Assembly (NCBI GenBank): GCA_965656935.1
Contig: CBFHMG010000012.1
Coordinates: 4,975 to 68,974 of the forward strand
DNA length: 64,000 nucleotides
Direction of reading: 5' to 3'
Source of the DNA: M30B80 sp965656935
Lineage (GTDB): Bacteria; Pseudomonadota; Alphaproteobacteria; Rhodobacterales; Rhodobacteraceae
This document shows positions 53,382 through 62,327 of the stretch, piece by piece. The first letter of the stretch is position 1. Every line of letters begins with the position of its first letter. A model generated the notes under the pieces. The model worked only from the letters and a program-made list of their open reading frames with translations. It did no database searches and was not told the DNA's origin. The position numbers were made by a program, and so were the translations under genes.

Positions 53382-54194
53382 TCAGATCGCCAAACCTTCC
53401 AACCATGCAGCGGTGTCTGGCAGCAGCGCGATTTGATCGCGAACCTCCAAAATCAGATGTGGCGCTTCGTCAAGCTCGTCAATCGCTTTGAGGATCGGCT
53501 GCCAGTTCAGCCGCCCCTGACCCGGATGCCAGTGACGGTCCGCATAGCCATCGGCATCTTGTAGATGAACATGCCCCAGATACCCGGAAGCGGCGGCGAT
53601 GAAATCCACGACAGGCGGCGCAGTGTAGCGGCCATGGGCAAGATCGGCATGGCCTGTATCAATCGAGGCCTTCAGATTGGGATGGGCGATTTGTTGGATA
53701 AGCTCGACACGCATCCTCGGGTCAGTATCTTCGATATTTTCGATCACAAGATCACAGCCAATATCTGCTGCCCGTGGCAATACCTCTGACAAACTCTGCG
53801 CTGCCGCATCACACATCGCGGGGATGGATTTTGGGTAATTGTCCCGATTGAGCAAATCCCAATAAGAAAACGGGCTATGGATCACCATATGCTTGGCCGA
53901 TAGCGCTTCGGCGATCTCAAGGCCTTTCAGGAAACGCTTTTGCACGATTGCGCGGATATCGCGATCTGGGTTGGCCATATCCAAGCCAAAAAATGGGCCA
54001 TGGATGCCACGATGACCATGATGGGCGACAAGTGCTTGTTTGTAATAGGCCACAAGCTCGGAGCAATCGCCCGCAATCAGGTCAGGATCGACAAAATCCT
54101 GTATTTCAATCGGTCGATCTTGGTCGCAAATCCAATTTTGCAAAGTCTCGAACCCTGTGCGGGTCACGGCTACACCGATGGCAGAGAGGGACAT
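53382..54194 (-). CDS. Sugar phosphate isomerase/epimerase family protein
   Basis: A 270-residue TIM-barrel protein of the AP-endonuclease-2 / xylose-isomerase-like family. Metal-binding-type positions are visible in HMVIHSPFSY (about residue 107), VIENIEDTD (Glu, about residue 150), SIDTGHADLAHG (about residue 177) and GHVHLQDADGYADRHWHPGQG (about residue 208). Relatives include inosose isomerases and tagatose epimerases. It is the last gene of the leftward ugp operon, 12 bp after the EEP phosphoesterase gene, suggesting work on the same imported compound. Exact reaction unknown. Confidence 0.82.
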   Translation of the reverse strand: MSLSAIGVAVTRTGFETLQNWICDQDRPIEIQDFVDPDLIAGDCSELVAYYKQALVAHHGHRGIHGPFFGLDMANPDRDIRAIVQKRFLKGLEIAEALSAKHMVIHSPFSYWDLLNRDNYPKSIPAMCDAAAQSLSEVLPRAADIGCDLVIENIEDTDPRMRVELIQQIAHPNLKASIDTGHADLAHGRYTAPPVVDFIAAASGYLGHVHLQDADGYADRHWHPGQGRLNWQPILKAIDELDEAPHLILEVRDQIALLPDTAAWLEGLAI

Positions 54195-54206
54195 GGGGTT
54201 GATCCT

Positions 54207-55196
54207 TTACAGGCTAAGTTCGCACCAAATGGCGTCATGGTCTGAAAGCGTCTGGCCGCCTTCGGTGACGGCTGGGATAATCCGACCTTGCCCGCCTGTG
54301 AGACCCCGCAGGGCGAACCAATCGAGTTTCATTTTGCGCGAAGGGTGCGGCGTAAGAAGGCTGGGTCTTGTGGTCATGCCTGTGGGGTTCACCTCCCATG
54401 AATAACCTTGGGCGCGGGCCAGATCGAAAAGCCCTTCGCTGTGCCATTCGAAATCAGGCGGCATATGGTTGCCTGTATTCAGATCGCCCCCGATCACCAC
54501 GGGCATATTGGGCGCGAATTTATCAATCGCATCCAAGAGATGCGCAAATTGCGCCATGCGGTGCCTTGCATCGGCATTGCTTTCCAGATGCGTGGAGACC
54601 GCGCAAATCGGCCCTGCTTCGCTCTCGATGACAGCCAAGAGCGCCATGCGCCCACCGATGCGGGGCTGGTTCGGATCGACGGCGCTGCCATTGGCAAACC
54701 AATGGCCATGGCTGTCCAGACGCAGCATCATCACGCGTAAAATCGGGGCGCGTGACAAGATGGCGTTGCCATGCCACCCGCGTTCGTTTTCAGGGTCCTT
54801 GCAAAAGGGTATCTCGGTGTCGCCGCCAAGGCCCATCTCGAAAAACTCGACGCCATAAGCATAGGTCATGCCCATGAAGCTTGCCATTTCGGCCGTCGTG
54901 TGGCGTTGGCCTGTGCGGGCCATGCCGCAATCCATTTCCGAGAGCAGAAGCAGATCAGGGGCCAAAGGCGCGAGATGTTTCGCCGATGCTTCGGGAAAGA
55001 GGCAACGCTCGACATTCCATGCCACTGTCGAGATCTCGTGCGGCAAAAGCGGGGTACTTGCCTTCCCGCCCAGTTCCACCGTGTTCAGAGCCTCCATTTC
55101 GGCAAGCAGAGCTTCATGCGTCGCACGCGTTCTTGGCGCAGTCAGGATGCGCTCGCGCATCTGTTCGTCGACAATGGGCAATTCCGAGACAGCCAT
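54207..55196 (-). CDS. Endonuclease/exonuclease/phosphatase (EEP) family protein
   Basis: A 329-residue EEP-fold hydrolase. The metal and catalytic motifs are in order: VAWNVERC (Asn, about residue 60), LLLSEMDCG (Glu, about residue 85), ERGWHGNAILSR (about residue 140), GGDLNTGNH (about residue 240) and TLSDHDAIW (Asp-His, about residue 318). No signal peptide. It overlaps ugpC by 1 bp (TAATG). Because its operon is a glycerophosphodiester-type transporter, a phosphodiesterase or phosphatase acting on the imported substrate is more likely than a DNA nuclease; that is inference. Confidence 0.82.
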   Translation of the reverse strand: MAVSELPIVDEQMRERILTAPRTRATHEALLAEMEALNTVELGGKASTPLLPHEISTVAWNVERCLFPEASAKHLAPLAPDLLLLSEMDCGMARTGQRHTTAEMASFMGMTYAYGVEFFEMGLGGDTEIPFCKDPENERGWHGNAILSRAPILRVMMLRLDSHGHWFANGSAVDPNQPRIGGRMALLAVIESEAGPICAVSTHLESNADARHRMAQFAHLLDAIDKFAPNMPVVIGGDLNTGNHMPPDFEWHSEGLFDLARAQGYSWEVNPTGMTTRPSLLTPHPSRKMKLDWFALRGLTGGQGRIIPAVTEGGQTLSDHDAIWCELSL

Positions 55197-56242
55197 TATG
55201 CCACCCTCAACCCAGTATCCGCATCGAACAAAGACACCACCTCCAAAGGCATTGCGAAACGCAAGGAGCCTGCCTCAACGATGTAATCTTTGGGGACATG
55301 AACTGTGATCGCTTGCTCGCCCAATCGGCCATGGAGCAAGCGATGCGCGCCCAATTCCTCCACGATCTCAATGCTGATGGATAGCGGCCCGTTTGGGTCG
55401 GGGGCGATATCCTCGGGCCGGATGCCAAGCGTCAGGGGCTTGCCCGTATCAGGGGCCGCAAGGGACAATATCTGATCGGCAAGGCGCAGGCCGCTGCCCT
55501 CGCGGGTGACCTCCAAAAGGTTCATTGGCGGCGCGCCCATGAAAGAGGCCACAAATATCGAGGCAGGGTGCTGGTAGATCTCGGACGGGGTGCCGATTTG
55601 CTCGATCACGCCGCCATTCATCACAATAATCCGGTCGGCCATTGTCATGGCTTCAACCTGATCATGGGTGACATAAACCGATGTGACCCCAAGGCGGCGC
55701 TGCAAGGCCTTAATTTCGATCCGCATCTGGTTGCGCAGCTTGGCATCCAAATTCGACAAAGGTTCGTCAAACAGAAACAGGGCAGGGTCGCGCACAAGAG
55801 CGCGCCCCATGGCGACGCGCTGGCGTTGTCCGCCTGACAATTCGCTGGGTTTGCGATCCAGATACTCACCGAGGTTCAGGATTTTCGCTGCCTCATCAAC
55901 CTTGGCGGCGATCTGGTCACGCGGGACGGCACGGTTTTTCAGCCCGTAGCCGATATTGTTGCGCACCGTCATATGCGGGTAGAGCGCGTAGTTCTGGAAC
56001 ACCATCGCGATATCACGATCGGCGGGGTCAACATTGTTCACCACACGATCCCCGATTTTGAGAACCCCGTTCGAGATATCCTCAAGCCCCGCGATCATAC
56101 GCAACATGGTTGATTTTCCGCAGCCTGAGGGGCCGACCAGAACAACAAATTCACCGTCTTCAATCTCGAAGCTTGCAGGTTTAACTGCCTCAAACCCGTT
56201 GCCGTAGATTTTTTGAACCGCTTCAAAATGGACTTCAGCCAT
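55196..56242 (-). CDS. ugpC: UgpC-type ABC transporter ATP-binding protein
   Basis: The 348-residue ATPase of the glycerol-3-phosphate/glycerophosphodiester uptake system. Walker A GPSGCGKST (residues 37-45), LSGGQRQRVAMGRALV (about residue 134), Walker B LFLFDEPLSNLD (about residue 154), and a C-terminal MalK/UgpC regulatory domain (GIRPEDIAPDPNGP). It sits downstream of ugpB, ugpA and ugpE and is followed by EEP and sugar-isomerase genes on the same strand. Confidence 0.92.
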   Translation of the reverse strand: MAEVHFEAVQKIYGNGFEAVKPASFEIEDGEFVVLVGPSGCGKSTMLRMIAGLEDISNGVLKIGDRVVNNVDPADRDIAMVFQNYALYPHMTVRNNIGYGLKNRAVPRDQIAAKVDEAAKILNLGEYLDRKPSELSGGQRQRVAMGRALVRDPALFLFDEPLSNLDAKLRNQMRIEIKALQRRLGVTSVYVTHDQVEAMTMADRIIVMNGGVIEQIGTPSEIYQHPASIFVASFMGAPPMNLLEVTREGSGLRLADQILSLAAPDTGKPLTLGIRPEDIAPDPNGPLSISIEIVEELGAHRLLHGRLGEQAITVHVPKDYIVEAGSLRFAMPLEVVSLFDADTGLRVA

Positions 56243-56254
56243 CTTTGTATTCCT

Positions 56255-57124
56255 TTATTTATCGCTCTCGGTGAGGCCTTTGACGAACCAGCTTTGAAAG
56301 AAAACCACGATCAAGACAGGCGGGATCACCGCAATCAGGGCCAAGAGATTGCCGCGCCCATATTCGGGCAGGTTTGTGCCTTCAAAGACCTGAATGATCT
56401 GTTTGATCCCACGAACGAGCGTGTACATGTCCTCGTCGGTGGTGATCATTGTCGGCCAGAGATATTGGTTCCAGCCATAGACAAACATGATGATGAACAT
56501 CGCCGCGATCATCGTGCGCGACAGCGGCACCAGAATATCGATGAAGAATTTCACGGGTCCAGCGCCATCAATCCGCGCAGCCTCGACCAGTTCTTCTGGC
56601 ACCGACATAAAGAATTGCCGAAAGAAGAAGGTGGCCGTGGCCGATGCGATCAAGGGAATGATCAAACCTTGATAGGTGTTGAGCATGCCTAGGGATTGCA
56701 CGATTTCATAGGAGGGCAAGATGCGCACCTCCAATGGCAGAAGAAGGGTGGTGAAAATCGCCCAAAAGGCCAAGGTGGCGAAGCGCAGCCGGAAATAGAC
56801 AATCGCATACGCGGCCATCATGCCCAGAATGATTTTACCGACAGCAAAGCCGATCCCGAGGATGAAGGAATTCATCAACATCGACATGCCCGTATTCTCG
56901 CCCGAGAACCCCGATGCCTCGAACATGGCTTTGACGAAATTATCGTCCAACTGATCGCCAATATGAAGGCTGGGGCCGCGTTGGATAATTTCTACATCGG
57001 GAACGCTGGCCAATTGCAGTACCATGAGCATGGGCAGCAGCATAAAAACCGATCCCGCAATCAAGACAGCATGATCGATCACTTGCGATAATTTGATCCG
57101 CTTGCGTATGCGTATTTGGGTCAT
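56255..57124 (-). CDS. ugpE: UgpE-type ABC transporter permease
   Basis: A 289-residue MalG-type permease with six helices and the EAA loop VEAARIDGAGPVKFFIDILV (near residue 185). N-terminus MTQIRIRKRIKLSQVIDHAV leads into helix 1 (AVLIAGSVFMLLPMLMVLQ). It lies 12 bp downstream of ugpA and 12 bp upstream of ugpC in one operon. Confidence 0.92.
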   Translation of the reverse strand: MTQIRIRKRIKLSQVIDHAVLIAGSVFMLLPMLMVLQLASVPDVEIIQRGPSLHIGDQLDDNFVKAMFEASGFSGENTGMSMLMNSFILGIGFAVGKIILGMMAAYAIVYFRLRFATLAFWAIFTTLLLPLEVRILPSYEIVQSLGMLNTYQGLIIPLIASATATFFFRQFFMSVPEELVEAARIDGAGPVKFFIDILVPLSRTMIAAMFIIMFVYGWNQYLWPTMITTDEDMYTLVRGIKQIIQVFEGTNLPEYGRGNLLALIAVIPPVLIVVFFQSWFVKGLTESDK

Positions 57125-57136
57125 ATCGCTGCCTCC

Positions 57137-58018
57137 TCAGGTGTAATGGATGCGCCGCTCGACCAAGCGGAATTGCACGAAGGTCAGGGCCAGCACCAAG
57201 ATCATCAGCAAAACCGATTGCGCCGAAGAGCCACCCAGATCATTGCCTCGGAAACCATCGACATAGACCTTGTAAACAAGGGTCATCGGGTTGTTGCCCG
57301 GCTCGCCTTTGACCACGGTGTCGATGATCCCGAATGTGTCGAAAAGCGCATAGGTGATGTTGATGATCAGCAAGAAAAAACCCGTTGGCGCAAGCAGCGG
57401 GAAGGTGACCGACCAGAACCGCCCCGATGCCGAGCGATTGTCGATCAGGGCCGCCTCGCGGACCGAGCGGGGAATGGATTGCAGGCCCGACAGAAAGAAG
57501 ATGAAATTCACGGGCACCTGTTTCCAGATGGAGCTAAGGACCATCGCAAAAGCGGTGTCGTTGAAATTGACGCCAACCTGAAAGCGGTATCCGAACAGGG
57601 CGAAAAATTCGGTCAGCGGGCCCCAGCTTTGGTTGAACATGATCACCGCGATAAATCCGGCAACAGGTGGGGCGACCGCATAGACCCACATTAAAAGCGT
57701 GCGATAGGTTCGCGCGCCCCTCAGAACGCGATCCGCTTTGACCGCCAGAAGCAAAGCAATTGCGAGGGAGAAAAAGGTGACAAGTGCTGTGAACCACAGC
57801 GTGAAATTGGCAATTCTCAGATATTCGTTGTTTCGGAACAGGTTTTCATAATTGCCCAAGCCCACGAATGTGGACCCAAACCCGAAGGGGTCTTGCAAGT
57901 AGAACGAAGATTGGACGGCATAGCCTGCGGGCCAATAGAAGAATACCGCGATGATCGCGAGTTGCGGCAGTAGCAGCGCAACCGGTAGCCAAATATTGGA
58001 GAAAAGCGCGCGTTTCAT
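57137..58018 (-). CDS. ugpA: UgpA-type ABC transporter permease
   Basis: A 293-residue MalF-type permease. N-terminus FSNIWLPVALLLPQLAIIAV is helix 1, followed by YAVQSSFYLQDPFGFGSTFVG, typical of UgpA. The EAA-loop region REAALIDNRSASGRFWSVTF lies near residue 187. It starts 67 bp after ugpB and is part of ugpBAEC. Confidence 0.92.
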   Translation of the reverse strand: MKRALFSNIWLPVALLLPQLAIIAVFFYWPAGYAVQSSFYLQDPFGFGSTFVGLGNYENLFRNNEYLRIANFTLWFTALVTFFSLAIALLLAVKADRVLRGARTYRTLLMWVYAVAPPVAGFIAVIMFNQSWGPLTEFFALFGYRFQVGVNFNDTAFAMVLSSIWKQVPVNFIFFLSGLQSIPRSVREAALIDNRSASGRFWSVTFPLLAPTGFFLLIINITYALFDTFGIIDTVVKGEPGNNPMTLVYKVYVDGFRGNDLGGSSAQSVLLMILVLALTFVQFRLVERRIHYT

Positions 58019-58085
58019 TGTCTTGCCTTAAAAAGGGGAGAGCGGGCGCATCCGGAATGCGCCCGCTCGATCAGATGTGAAGGGA

Positions 58086-59387
58086 TTAGCCCTGCGTCTG
58101 CGCGAAGCGCGCCAGCAGTTCATTCGCTTCTGTTTCGATTGTGTTGAACGCGTCCTCAACCGATGTTTCACCTGTCAGGATGCGGCCGTATTCACGGTTC
58201 ATCACGTCACGGATCTGGACGTAGAAGCCCATGCGGTAGCCGCGTGTGTTGTCACCTGCCGGCAAGGACAGCTGCTGGATGCCAACTTCGGCAGCAGGGA
58301 AACGCTCGTAATGGCCATCGGCTTGCGCAAGCTCATAAGCGGCTGTGGTGATCGGCACATAGCCGGTCTCGCGGTGCCACATATACTGAACTTCAGGGGA
58401 GGTCAGGTGCTCGAAGAAAGCTGCGGTTGCAGCGTTTTCAGCGTCCGATTTGCCAGCCATCGCGAACAAGGATGCGCCGCCAATGAAGGTTTGTGTCGGT
58501 GCGGTAGTTACAGCTTCCCAATAAGGCAGGAAAGTTGCGGAGAAATCGAAAGGCAGGTCAAGCTGCGAAAGGCCACCGAAGGAGCCCGAGGAGCCGAGCC
58601 AGATTGCAACATTGCCTTCTTCAAACGGGGTCTGGTTGTCGCCCCAGCCAGTGCCGTACCATTCAAAGAAACCACGCTCCTGCCAATCGCTGAGCGCTGT
58701 GAAATGCGCCTGAATTGCAGGGTTGTTTACGAGGATTTCGGTCTCGATACCGTCATAGCCATTATTGTTGGTCGCGAATGGCAGGTTGTGACGGGAGTGG
58801 AAGTTCTCGGTGAAGATCCATGGCAGGTGCGACTGCGCCAATGGGATATAGCCTGCTTCAACAAGTGCAGGTGCGGTCACGTCCTGAAACTCTTCCCAAG
58901 TGACAGGAGGGGTTACGCCTGCGGCTTCGAGGGCCTGAACATTGTAATACATGATTGGCGAGGAGGAGTTGAACGGCATGCCGATCATGGTGCCGTCGCT
59001 ATCGGCATAGAAGTAGCGCACGCCCGAGATGTAGTCTTCGATATCGAAGTCAACGCCATTGGCTTCCATCAGATCCTGAACAGGAACGGTCGCGCCTTGT
59101 GCTGCGATCACAGTGGCCGCGCCTGCGTCAAACACCTGCATGATGTTTGGCTGCTCGCCTGCGCGGAACGCAGCGATACCGGCTGTCAGCGTTTCTTCAT
59201 ATGTGCCCTTGAAAACAGGGGTGATCACATAGTCGCTTTGGCTTGCGTTGAAATCTTCGGCAATCTGGTTCACCGCATCACCCAAAGCACCGCCCATGGC
59301 GTGCCAGAATGTGATTTCGGTTTGTGCAACAGCGGCGGATGACATCATCGTCAAGCCTGTTGCAGCAGACAAAATAAGACGCTTCAT
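58086..59387 (-). CDS. ugpB: UgpB-type substrate-binding protein
   Basis: Periplasmic binding protein for sn-glycerol-3-phosphate or glycerophosphodiesters; 433-residue precursor. The signal peptide is MKRLILSAATGLTMMSSAAVA, with the mature protein starting near QTEITFWHAMGG. UgpB-like residues appear in FNSSSPIMYYNVQALEAAG (near residue 134) and YEETLTAGIAAFRAG (near residue 63). First gene of the ugp operon. ATG 59385-59387 was chosen; 15 codons upstream are open but precede the signal peptide. The substrate is inferred from family and operon. Confidence 0.9.
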   Translation of the reverse strand: MKRLILSAATGLTMMSSAAVAQTEITFWHAMGGALGDAVNQIAEDFNASQSDYVITPVFKGTYEETLTAGIAAFRAGEQPNIMQVFDAGAATVIAAQGATVPVQDLMEANGVDFDIEDYISGVRYFYADSDGTMIGMPFNSSSPIMYYNVQALEAAGVTPPVTWEEFQDVTAPALVEAGYIPLAQSHLPWIFTENFHSRHNLPFATNNNGYDGIETEILVNNPAIQAHFTALSDWQERGFFEWYGTGWGDNQTPFEEGNVAIWLGSSGSFGGLSQLDLPFDFSATFLPYWEAVTTAPTQTFIGGASLFAMAGKSDAENAATAAFFEHLTSPEVQYMWHRETGYVPITTAAYELAQADGHYERFPAAEVGIQQLSLPAGDNTRGYRMGFYVQIRDVMNREYGRILTGETSVEDAFNTIETEANELLARFAQTQG

Positions 59388-59548
59388 TTGCTTCTCTCCA
59401 AAAGAAATGTCGCAGGCAATGGGTCCCCACATGCCCGCAGCTTGAACCTACCGACGCGGACTGCGTCGAAGTGATCAGACGACCCGAAAGCAGAAGTGGC
59501 CTCTGACCTTCGGTTGAGAGATGCATAGCAAGTCGATGTAACGAGCTA

Positions 59549-59566
59549 TTGACGGTAACATTTCAG
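59549..59566 (-). promoter_or_regulatory. Candidate Pho box upstream of ugpB
   Basis: On the minus strand CTGAAAT-GTTA-CCGTCAA resembles the PhoB direct repeat CTGTCAT-N4-CTGTCAT (5 of 7 in each half). It lies about 160 bp before the ugpB start. Ugp systems are commonly PhoB-controlled; the match is weak. Confidence 0.3.
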
Positions 59567-60080
59567 TTCTGTGAAACCTGATCGCGCGCGAGAACCCGCG
59601 TCGCGAGTTTACCTGACAACACGGGTCGTTGGTATAGAACTGTTTCCTCTCGCAGACGCAGCGCGGTTCACCTAGTAAAACTCAACACAACAGAACCGGT
59701 TGTCTTACTTTTCTGACACCACGGGTGTTTCGGCGTGTAGATACGTACGGACTCTTGGGACACTTCCTGTAAATTCCCTGATTTGGGATGGAGAAATCTC
59801 TTCATATTGGTACTTTTTCGACGAAGGTGACGGCGTCCACATCAGGATTTTTGCATCCCCCGGAATGATTGAAGAAGAAGAAAATCGTGTCGCGCCTTGG
59901 CAACGAGCAACCATCCCTTTTTTCGCGGAATGCGTGCCTCTATGGCAGCGAAATGAACCACCTGTTGCGCAGTAGACCACTCTAAATTCAAGGTAATGAT
60001 CGCCGACAGTGGATACTCGTCGGCACAGTGGGAATGTCAGCACAGTCCCGCACACTGTGAATTCGCCGATCACTCGGTTT

Positions 60081-60162
60081 CGCAGCCGCAGCGAATGTCT
60101 CCTTCGACGGGCCGCACCGCAGCATCGAGACAGAGGGTCGGATGTCTCCTTTGGGCCGTTCG
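60081..60162 (+). repeat. Dispersed intergenic repeat, copy 2
   Basis: GCAGCGAATGTCTCC...CCGCAGCATCGA...GGATGTCTCCTTTGGGCCG matches, in the same order, the minus-strand segment at 47050-47125. Shared words include GCGAATGTC/GCGGATGTC, ACCGCAGCATCGA and CTTTGGGCCG/CTTCGGGCCG. Both copies are in gene-free DNA near accessory genes. Confidence 0.45.
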
Positions 60163-60567
60163 CTGATGACGGGACAAGCGTTGCCTCATCAAAGCCTCAA
60201 CTTTCCGACACTTCGAGATATTCTCTTTCAGCTTTGGTCGCTTGTTCTCTATTTTCAGCCCTGAGCTCTCTAAACATAGCCATGGGCGGTTGTGGATGGA
60301 GAGGCCCACTTCTGCAGCTCGTCATTGAACTGCGCACCCGTCTGTGCGTTCATTCAGGAACGGACAACAAGGCACAAGCATCTTGCAAATGGTCACGAGG
60401 CGGCCCCTTCGTTGCCGCTGGCCGTCTCACTAGCCGCCTCTACCAGGTTAGCATCACGGCGCGGTCAAGCCACACAGGCGCAATCTGGCGATGCCAACCG
60501 TCAGACGATCCTCCTCGCAAACGTTCCAATTTCGAGAAATTGGGTGAAGTTGCATGGATATTTCGAT

Positions 60568-61779
60568 CTAAGCGGTGCGAGTGAGGCCGCGCGCGGCCTC
60601 AGCAAGAACTTTCAACCCAGTCACTAGGTCGTCCTCGGCTGTGTCCTCCTCAAACGCGTGGGAAATGCCGCCAATTGACGGGACGAACAGCATTCCCACC
60701 GGCATTAGCGCTGCGATGTTCGACGCATCGTGCAGTGCGCCGGACGGCATTGATCGCCAGCGCCCCGGGGCAATAGCCTCTGCTGCTTGGCGTAACGCGT
60801 CCTGCATGGCCGCGTCCATCGACATAGGCACAAGATTTTGGCGAAGCCGCTCGACGTCAATAATGCATCCGGTCGCAGCCCGTACCTCGTCCAGCGTATT
60901 GAGAATCACGCTCTCCATCCGTGTCAGACGGTCCGCATCTGCATCGCGCCATTGCAGAGAAAAGATGGCACGTCCAGGCACGATGGATGATGCATTGGGT
61001 TCCAGCCGCAAATGACCGATGGTCCACACTGACTGCGGCGTGACAATATTGGCGAAACGTTCCTCCAACAGTGTCGCGATCCGCGTGACGGCCGTGAAAG
61101 CATCCCGCCTCATAGCCATCGGCGTAGTGCCCGCGTGGTTCTGATTGCCCACCACCGTAATCTGCAACTGCCGCAGACCAACGATACCGGTTACGACGCC
61201 AATCGCTTCGCCCACTTGATCGAGAACCGGACCCTGTTCGATGTGCATTTCTAGAAACCCAGTAAACCGCGTTGGGTCGATAAAGTCGCCTGTACGCCCG
61301 CCAAGTTTCGCGCGTGCATCTGAAAAGCGAGTGCCGTCCGTCGCCTTCAACGTGTCGGCATCCGTAAGGCTCAACCTCCCAGACCACACGGAGCTACCGG
61401 TCAAAGCGCCAAAACGCCCTTCCTCATCCTGAAAGCTGACAACCGAGAAGGGCGGACCACCAGCCTCTGCGCTGGCGCGCGCGATCTCAAGGGCCGCAAT
61501 TACCCCTAAAGCACCGTCAAGCCAGCCCCCTTCCGGCTGCGTATCGGAATGAGAACCCAGCAATAGTGATTGCCTAGGTGCCAGCCCAAATAGATTGCCG
61601 ACTGGATCAAAATGCGCCTCCAATCCCGCGTCTGACATACGATCAGCTAGCCAATCGCGCGCGAGGAGGTCTTCTTGAGTGAAAGCCCGACGGCGGACAC
61701 CCGAACCATCTTGGCCAAAATTTCGGAGCGCGTGCAAATCGCGGAGAAACCGGGGTGGGTCTACGGCAAAGAATGTCAT
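60568..61779 (-). CDS. M20-type Zn-dependent hydrolase (N-carbamoyl-amino-acid/allantoate amidohydrolase family)
   Basis: A 403-residue amidase of the hydantoinase/carbamoylase (HyuC/AllC) subfamily. Metal ligands are in LLGSHSDTQPEGGWLDGALG (about residues 73-92), FQDEEGRFGALTGS (about residues 116-129) and MHIEQGPVLD (about residue 179); NHAGTTPM (about residue 216) is the usual substrate-domain motif. It probably hydrolyses an N-carbamoyl amino acid or ureide. No hydantoinase or permease gene adjoins it in the window. Confidence 0.9.
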   Translation of the reverse strand: MTFFAVDPPRFLRDLHALRNFGQDGSGVRRRAFTQEDLLARDWLADRMSDAGLEAHFDPVGNLFGLAPRQSLLLGSHSDTQPEGGWLDGALGVIAALEIARASAEAGGPPFSVVSFQDEEGRFGALTGSSVWSGRLSLTDADTLKATDGTRFSDARAKLGGRTGDFIDPTRFTGFLEMHIEQGPVLDQVGEAIGVVTGIVGLRQLQITVVGNQNHAGTTPMAMRRDAFTAVTRIATLLEERFANIVTPQSVWTIGHLRLEPNASSIVPGRAIFSLQWRDADADRLTRMESVILNTLDEVRAATGCIIDVERLRQNLVPMSMDAAMQDALRQAAEAIAPGRWRSMPSGALHDASNIAALMPVGMLFVPSIGGISHAFEEDTAEDDLVTGLKVLAEAARGLTRTA

Positions 61780-61994
61780 ATCTCTTTAATAACAATGTCC
61801 GTGCAACAGTCTAGTCCGGAGGGCTTGAACCTCCTTCCTTAGGGTGGTGTGCCTCCGCAGTTGGAACAGCATGATTTTCTCCGATCAGAGGCCGCTGTTG
61901 TGACGTGGCTCCATTCAGGTTTTGGATTTCTTTGATCAGCTGGCATACCCCCATAGGGTGACATCGTGAGCTTGGAGTGTCGACTATAATGGAG

Positions 61995-62080
61995 GTGATC
62001 ACGTCAGACAGACCGTTCTCCTTCTGGAGGCGCTTCAGTTGTTTCAATTGCTCTACGCCCATTCCGCCACACCGCCTGCG
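61995..62080 (-). pseudogene. Remnant of an IS3-family OrfA
   Basis: The frame beginning GGMGVEQLKQLKRLQKEN matches the conserved end of many IS3 OrfA proteins (YGGMGVEQLKRLKELEKENERL...VSDLTLD). The expected ERLRRA is missing and the text continues LSDVITS, so it looks like a decayed copy with an internal deletion. The open frame continues to 61811 as an 83-codon ORF with unrelated sequence. Confidence 0.5.
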
Positions 62081-62133
62081 CTAGTGTCTAGCCTCCAAGT
62101 TCAGTGCTGATCAACTAAGCAACAACACTCAAA

Positions 62134-62265
62134 TCAATAACTCTGCTTATTCGGAATGACCGTAGCCACACTACCACGAGGGTTTTCAATTTCTCCATCT
62201 TTGCGGGGGATTAAATGGACGTGAGTATGGAAGATCGTTTGACCTGCTGACCGGTCTGCGATGAT
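62134..62265 (-). pseudogene. C-terminal fragment of a HIT-family hydrolase
   Basis: Minus-strand frame ending at TGA 62134-62136 encodes 43 residues with the histidine-triad signature: SAGQTIFHTHVHLIPRKDG, then NPRGSVATVIPNKQSY. The H-x-H-x-H-hydrophobic pattern and following IPR are diagnostic of HIT nucleotide hydrolases. Residues upstream of codon IIADR (beyond 62265) do not match HIT proteins, so about 90-100 N-terminal codons are missing. The gene was cut by whatever joined the sequence to its right. Confidence 0.72.
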
Positions 62266-62327
62266 GCGCGTTTCTAAGGCCACCGCTGGCAGGGTGGCTG
62301 TTGGCTCCCGCCCGCCAAGGGCGAGGG

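Larger units (their letters stand above)
59388..60567. other. Gene-poor region upstream of ugpB
   Basis: No convincing gene in about 1.2 kb. The part nearest ugpB holds its promoter and a possible Pho box (59549-59566). A 91-codon plus-strand frame (59700-59975, with SLIWDGEISSYWYFFDEGDG) and a 122-codon minus-strand frame cover the same bases, with neither having clear codon bias. 60070-60560 contains several short frames and a dispersed repeat (60081-60162). It looks like decayed or noncoding DNA. Confidence 0.6.

Noticed and set aside
61800..61865. tRNA T-arm-like sequence (GGAGG-TTCAAGC-CCTCC on the minus strand)
   Set aside because: The 5-bp stem and 7-nt loop fit a T-arm, but no acceptor, D-arm or anticodon arm can be built around it, so it is not called a tRNA or an att site.
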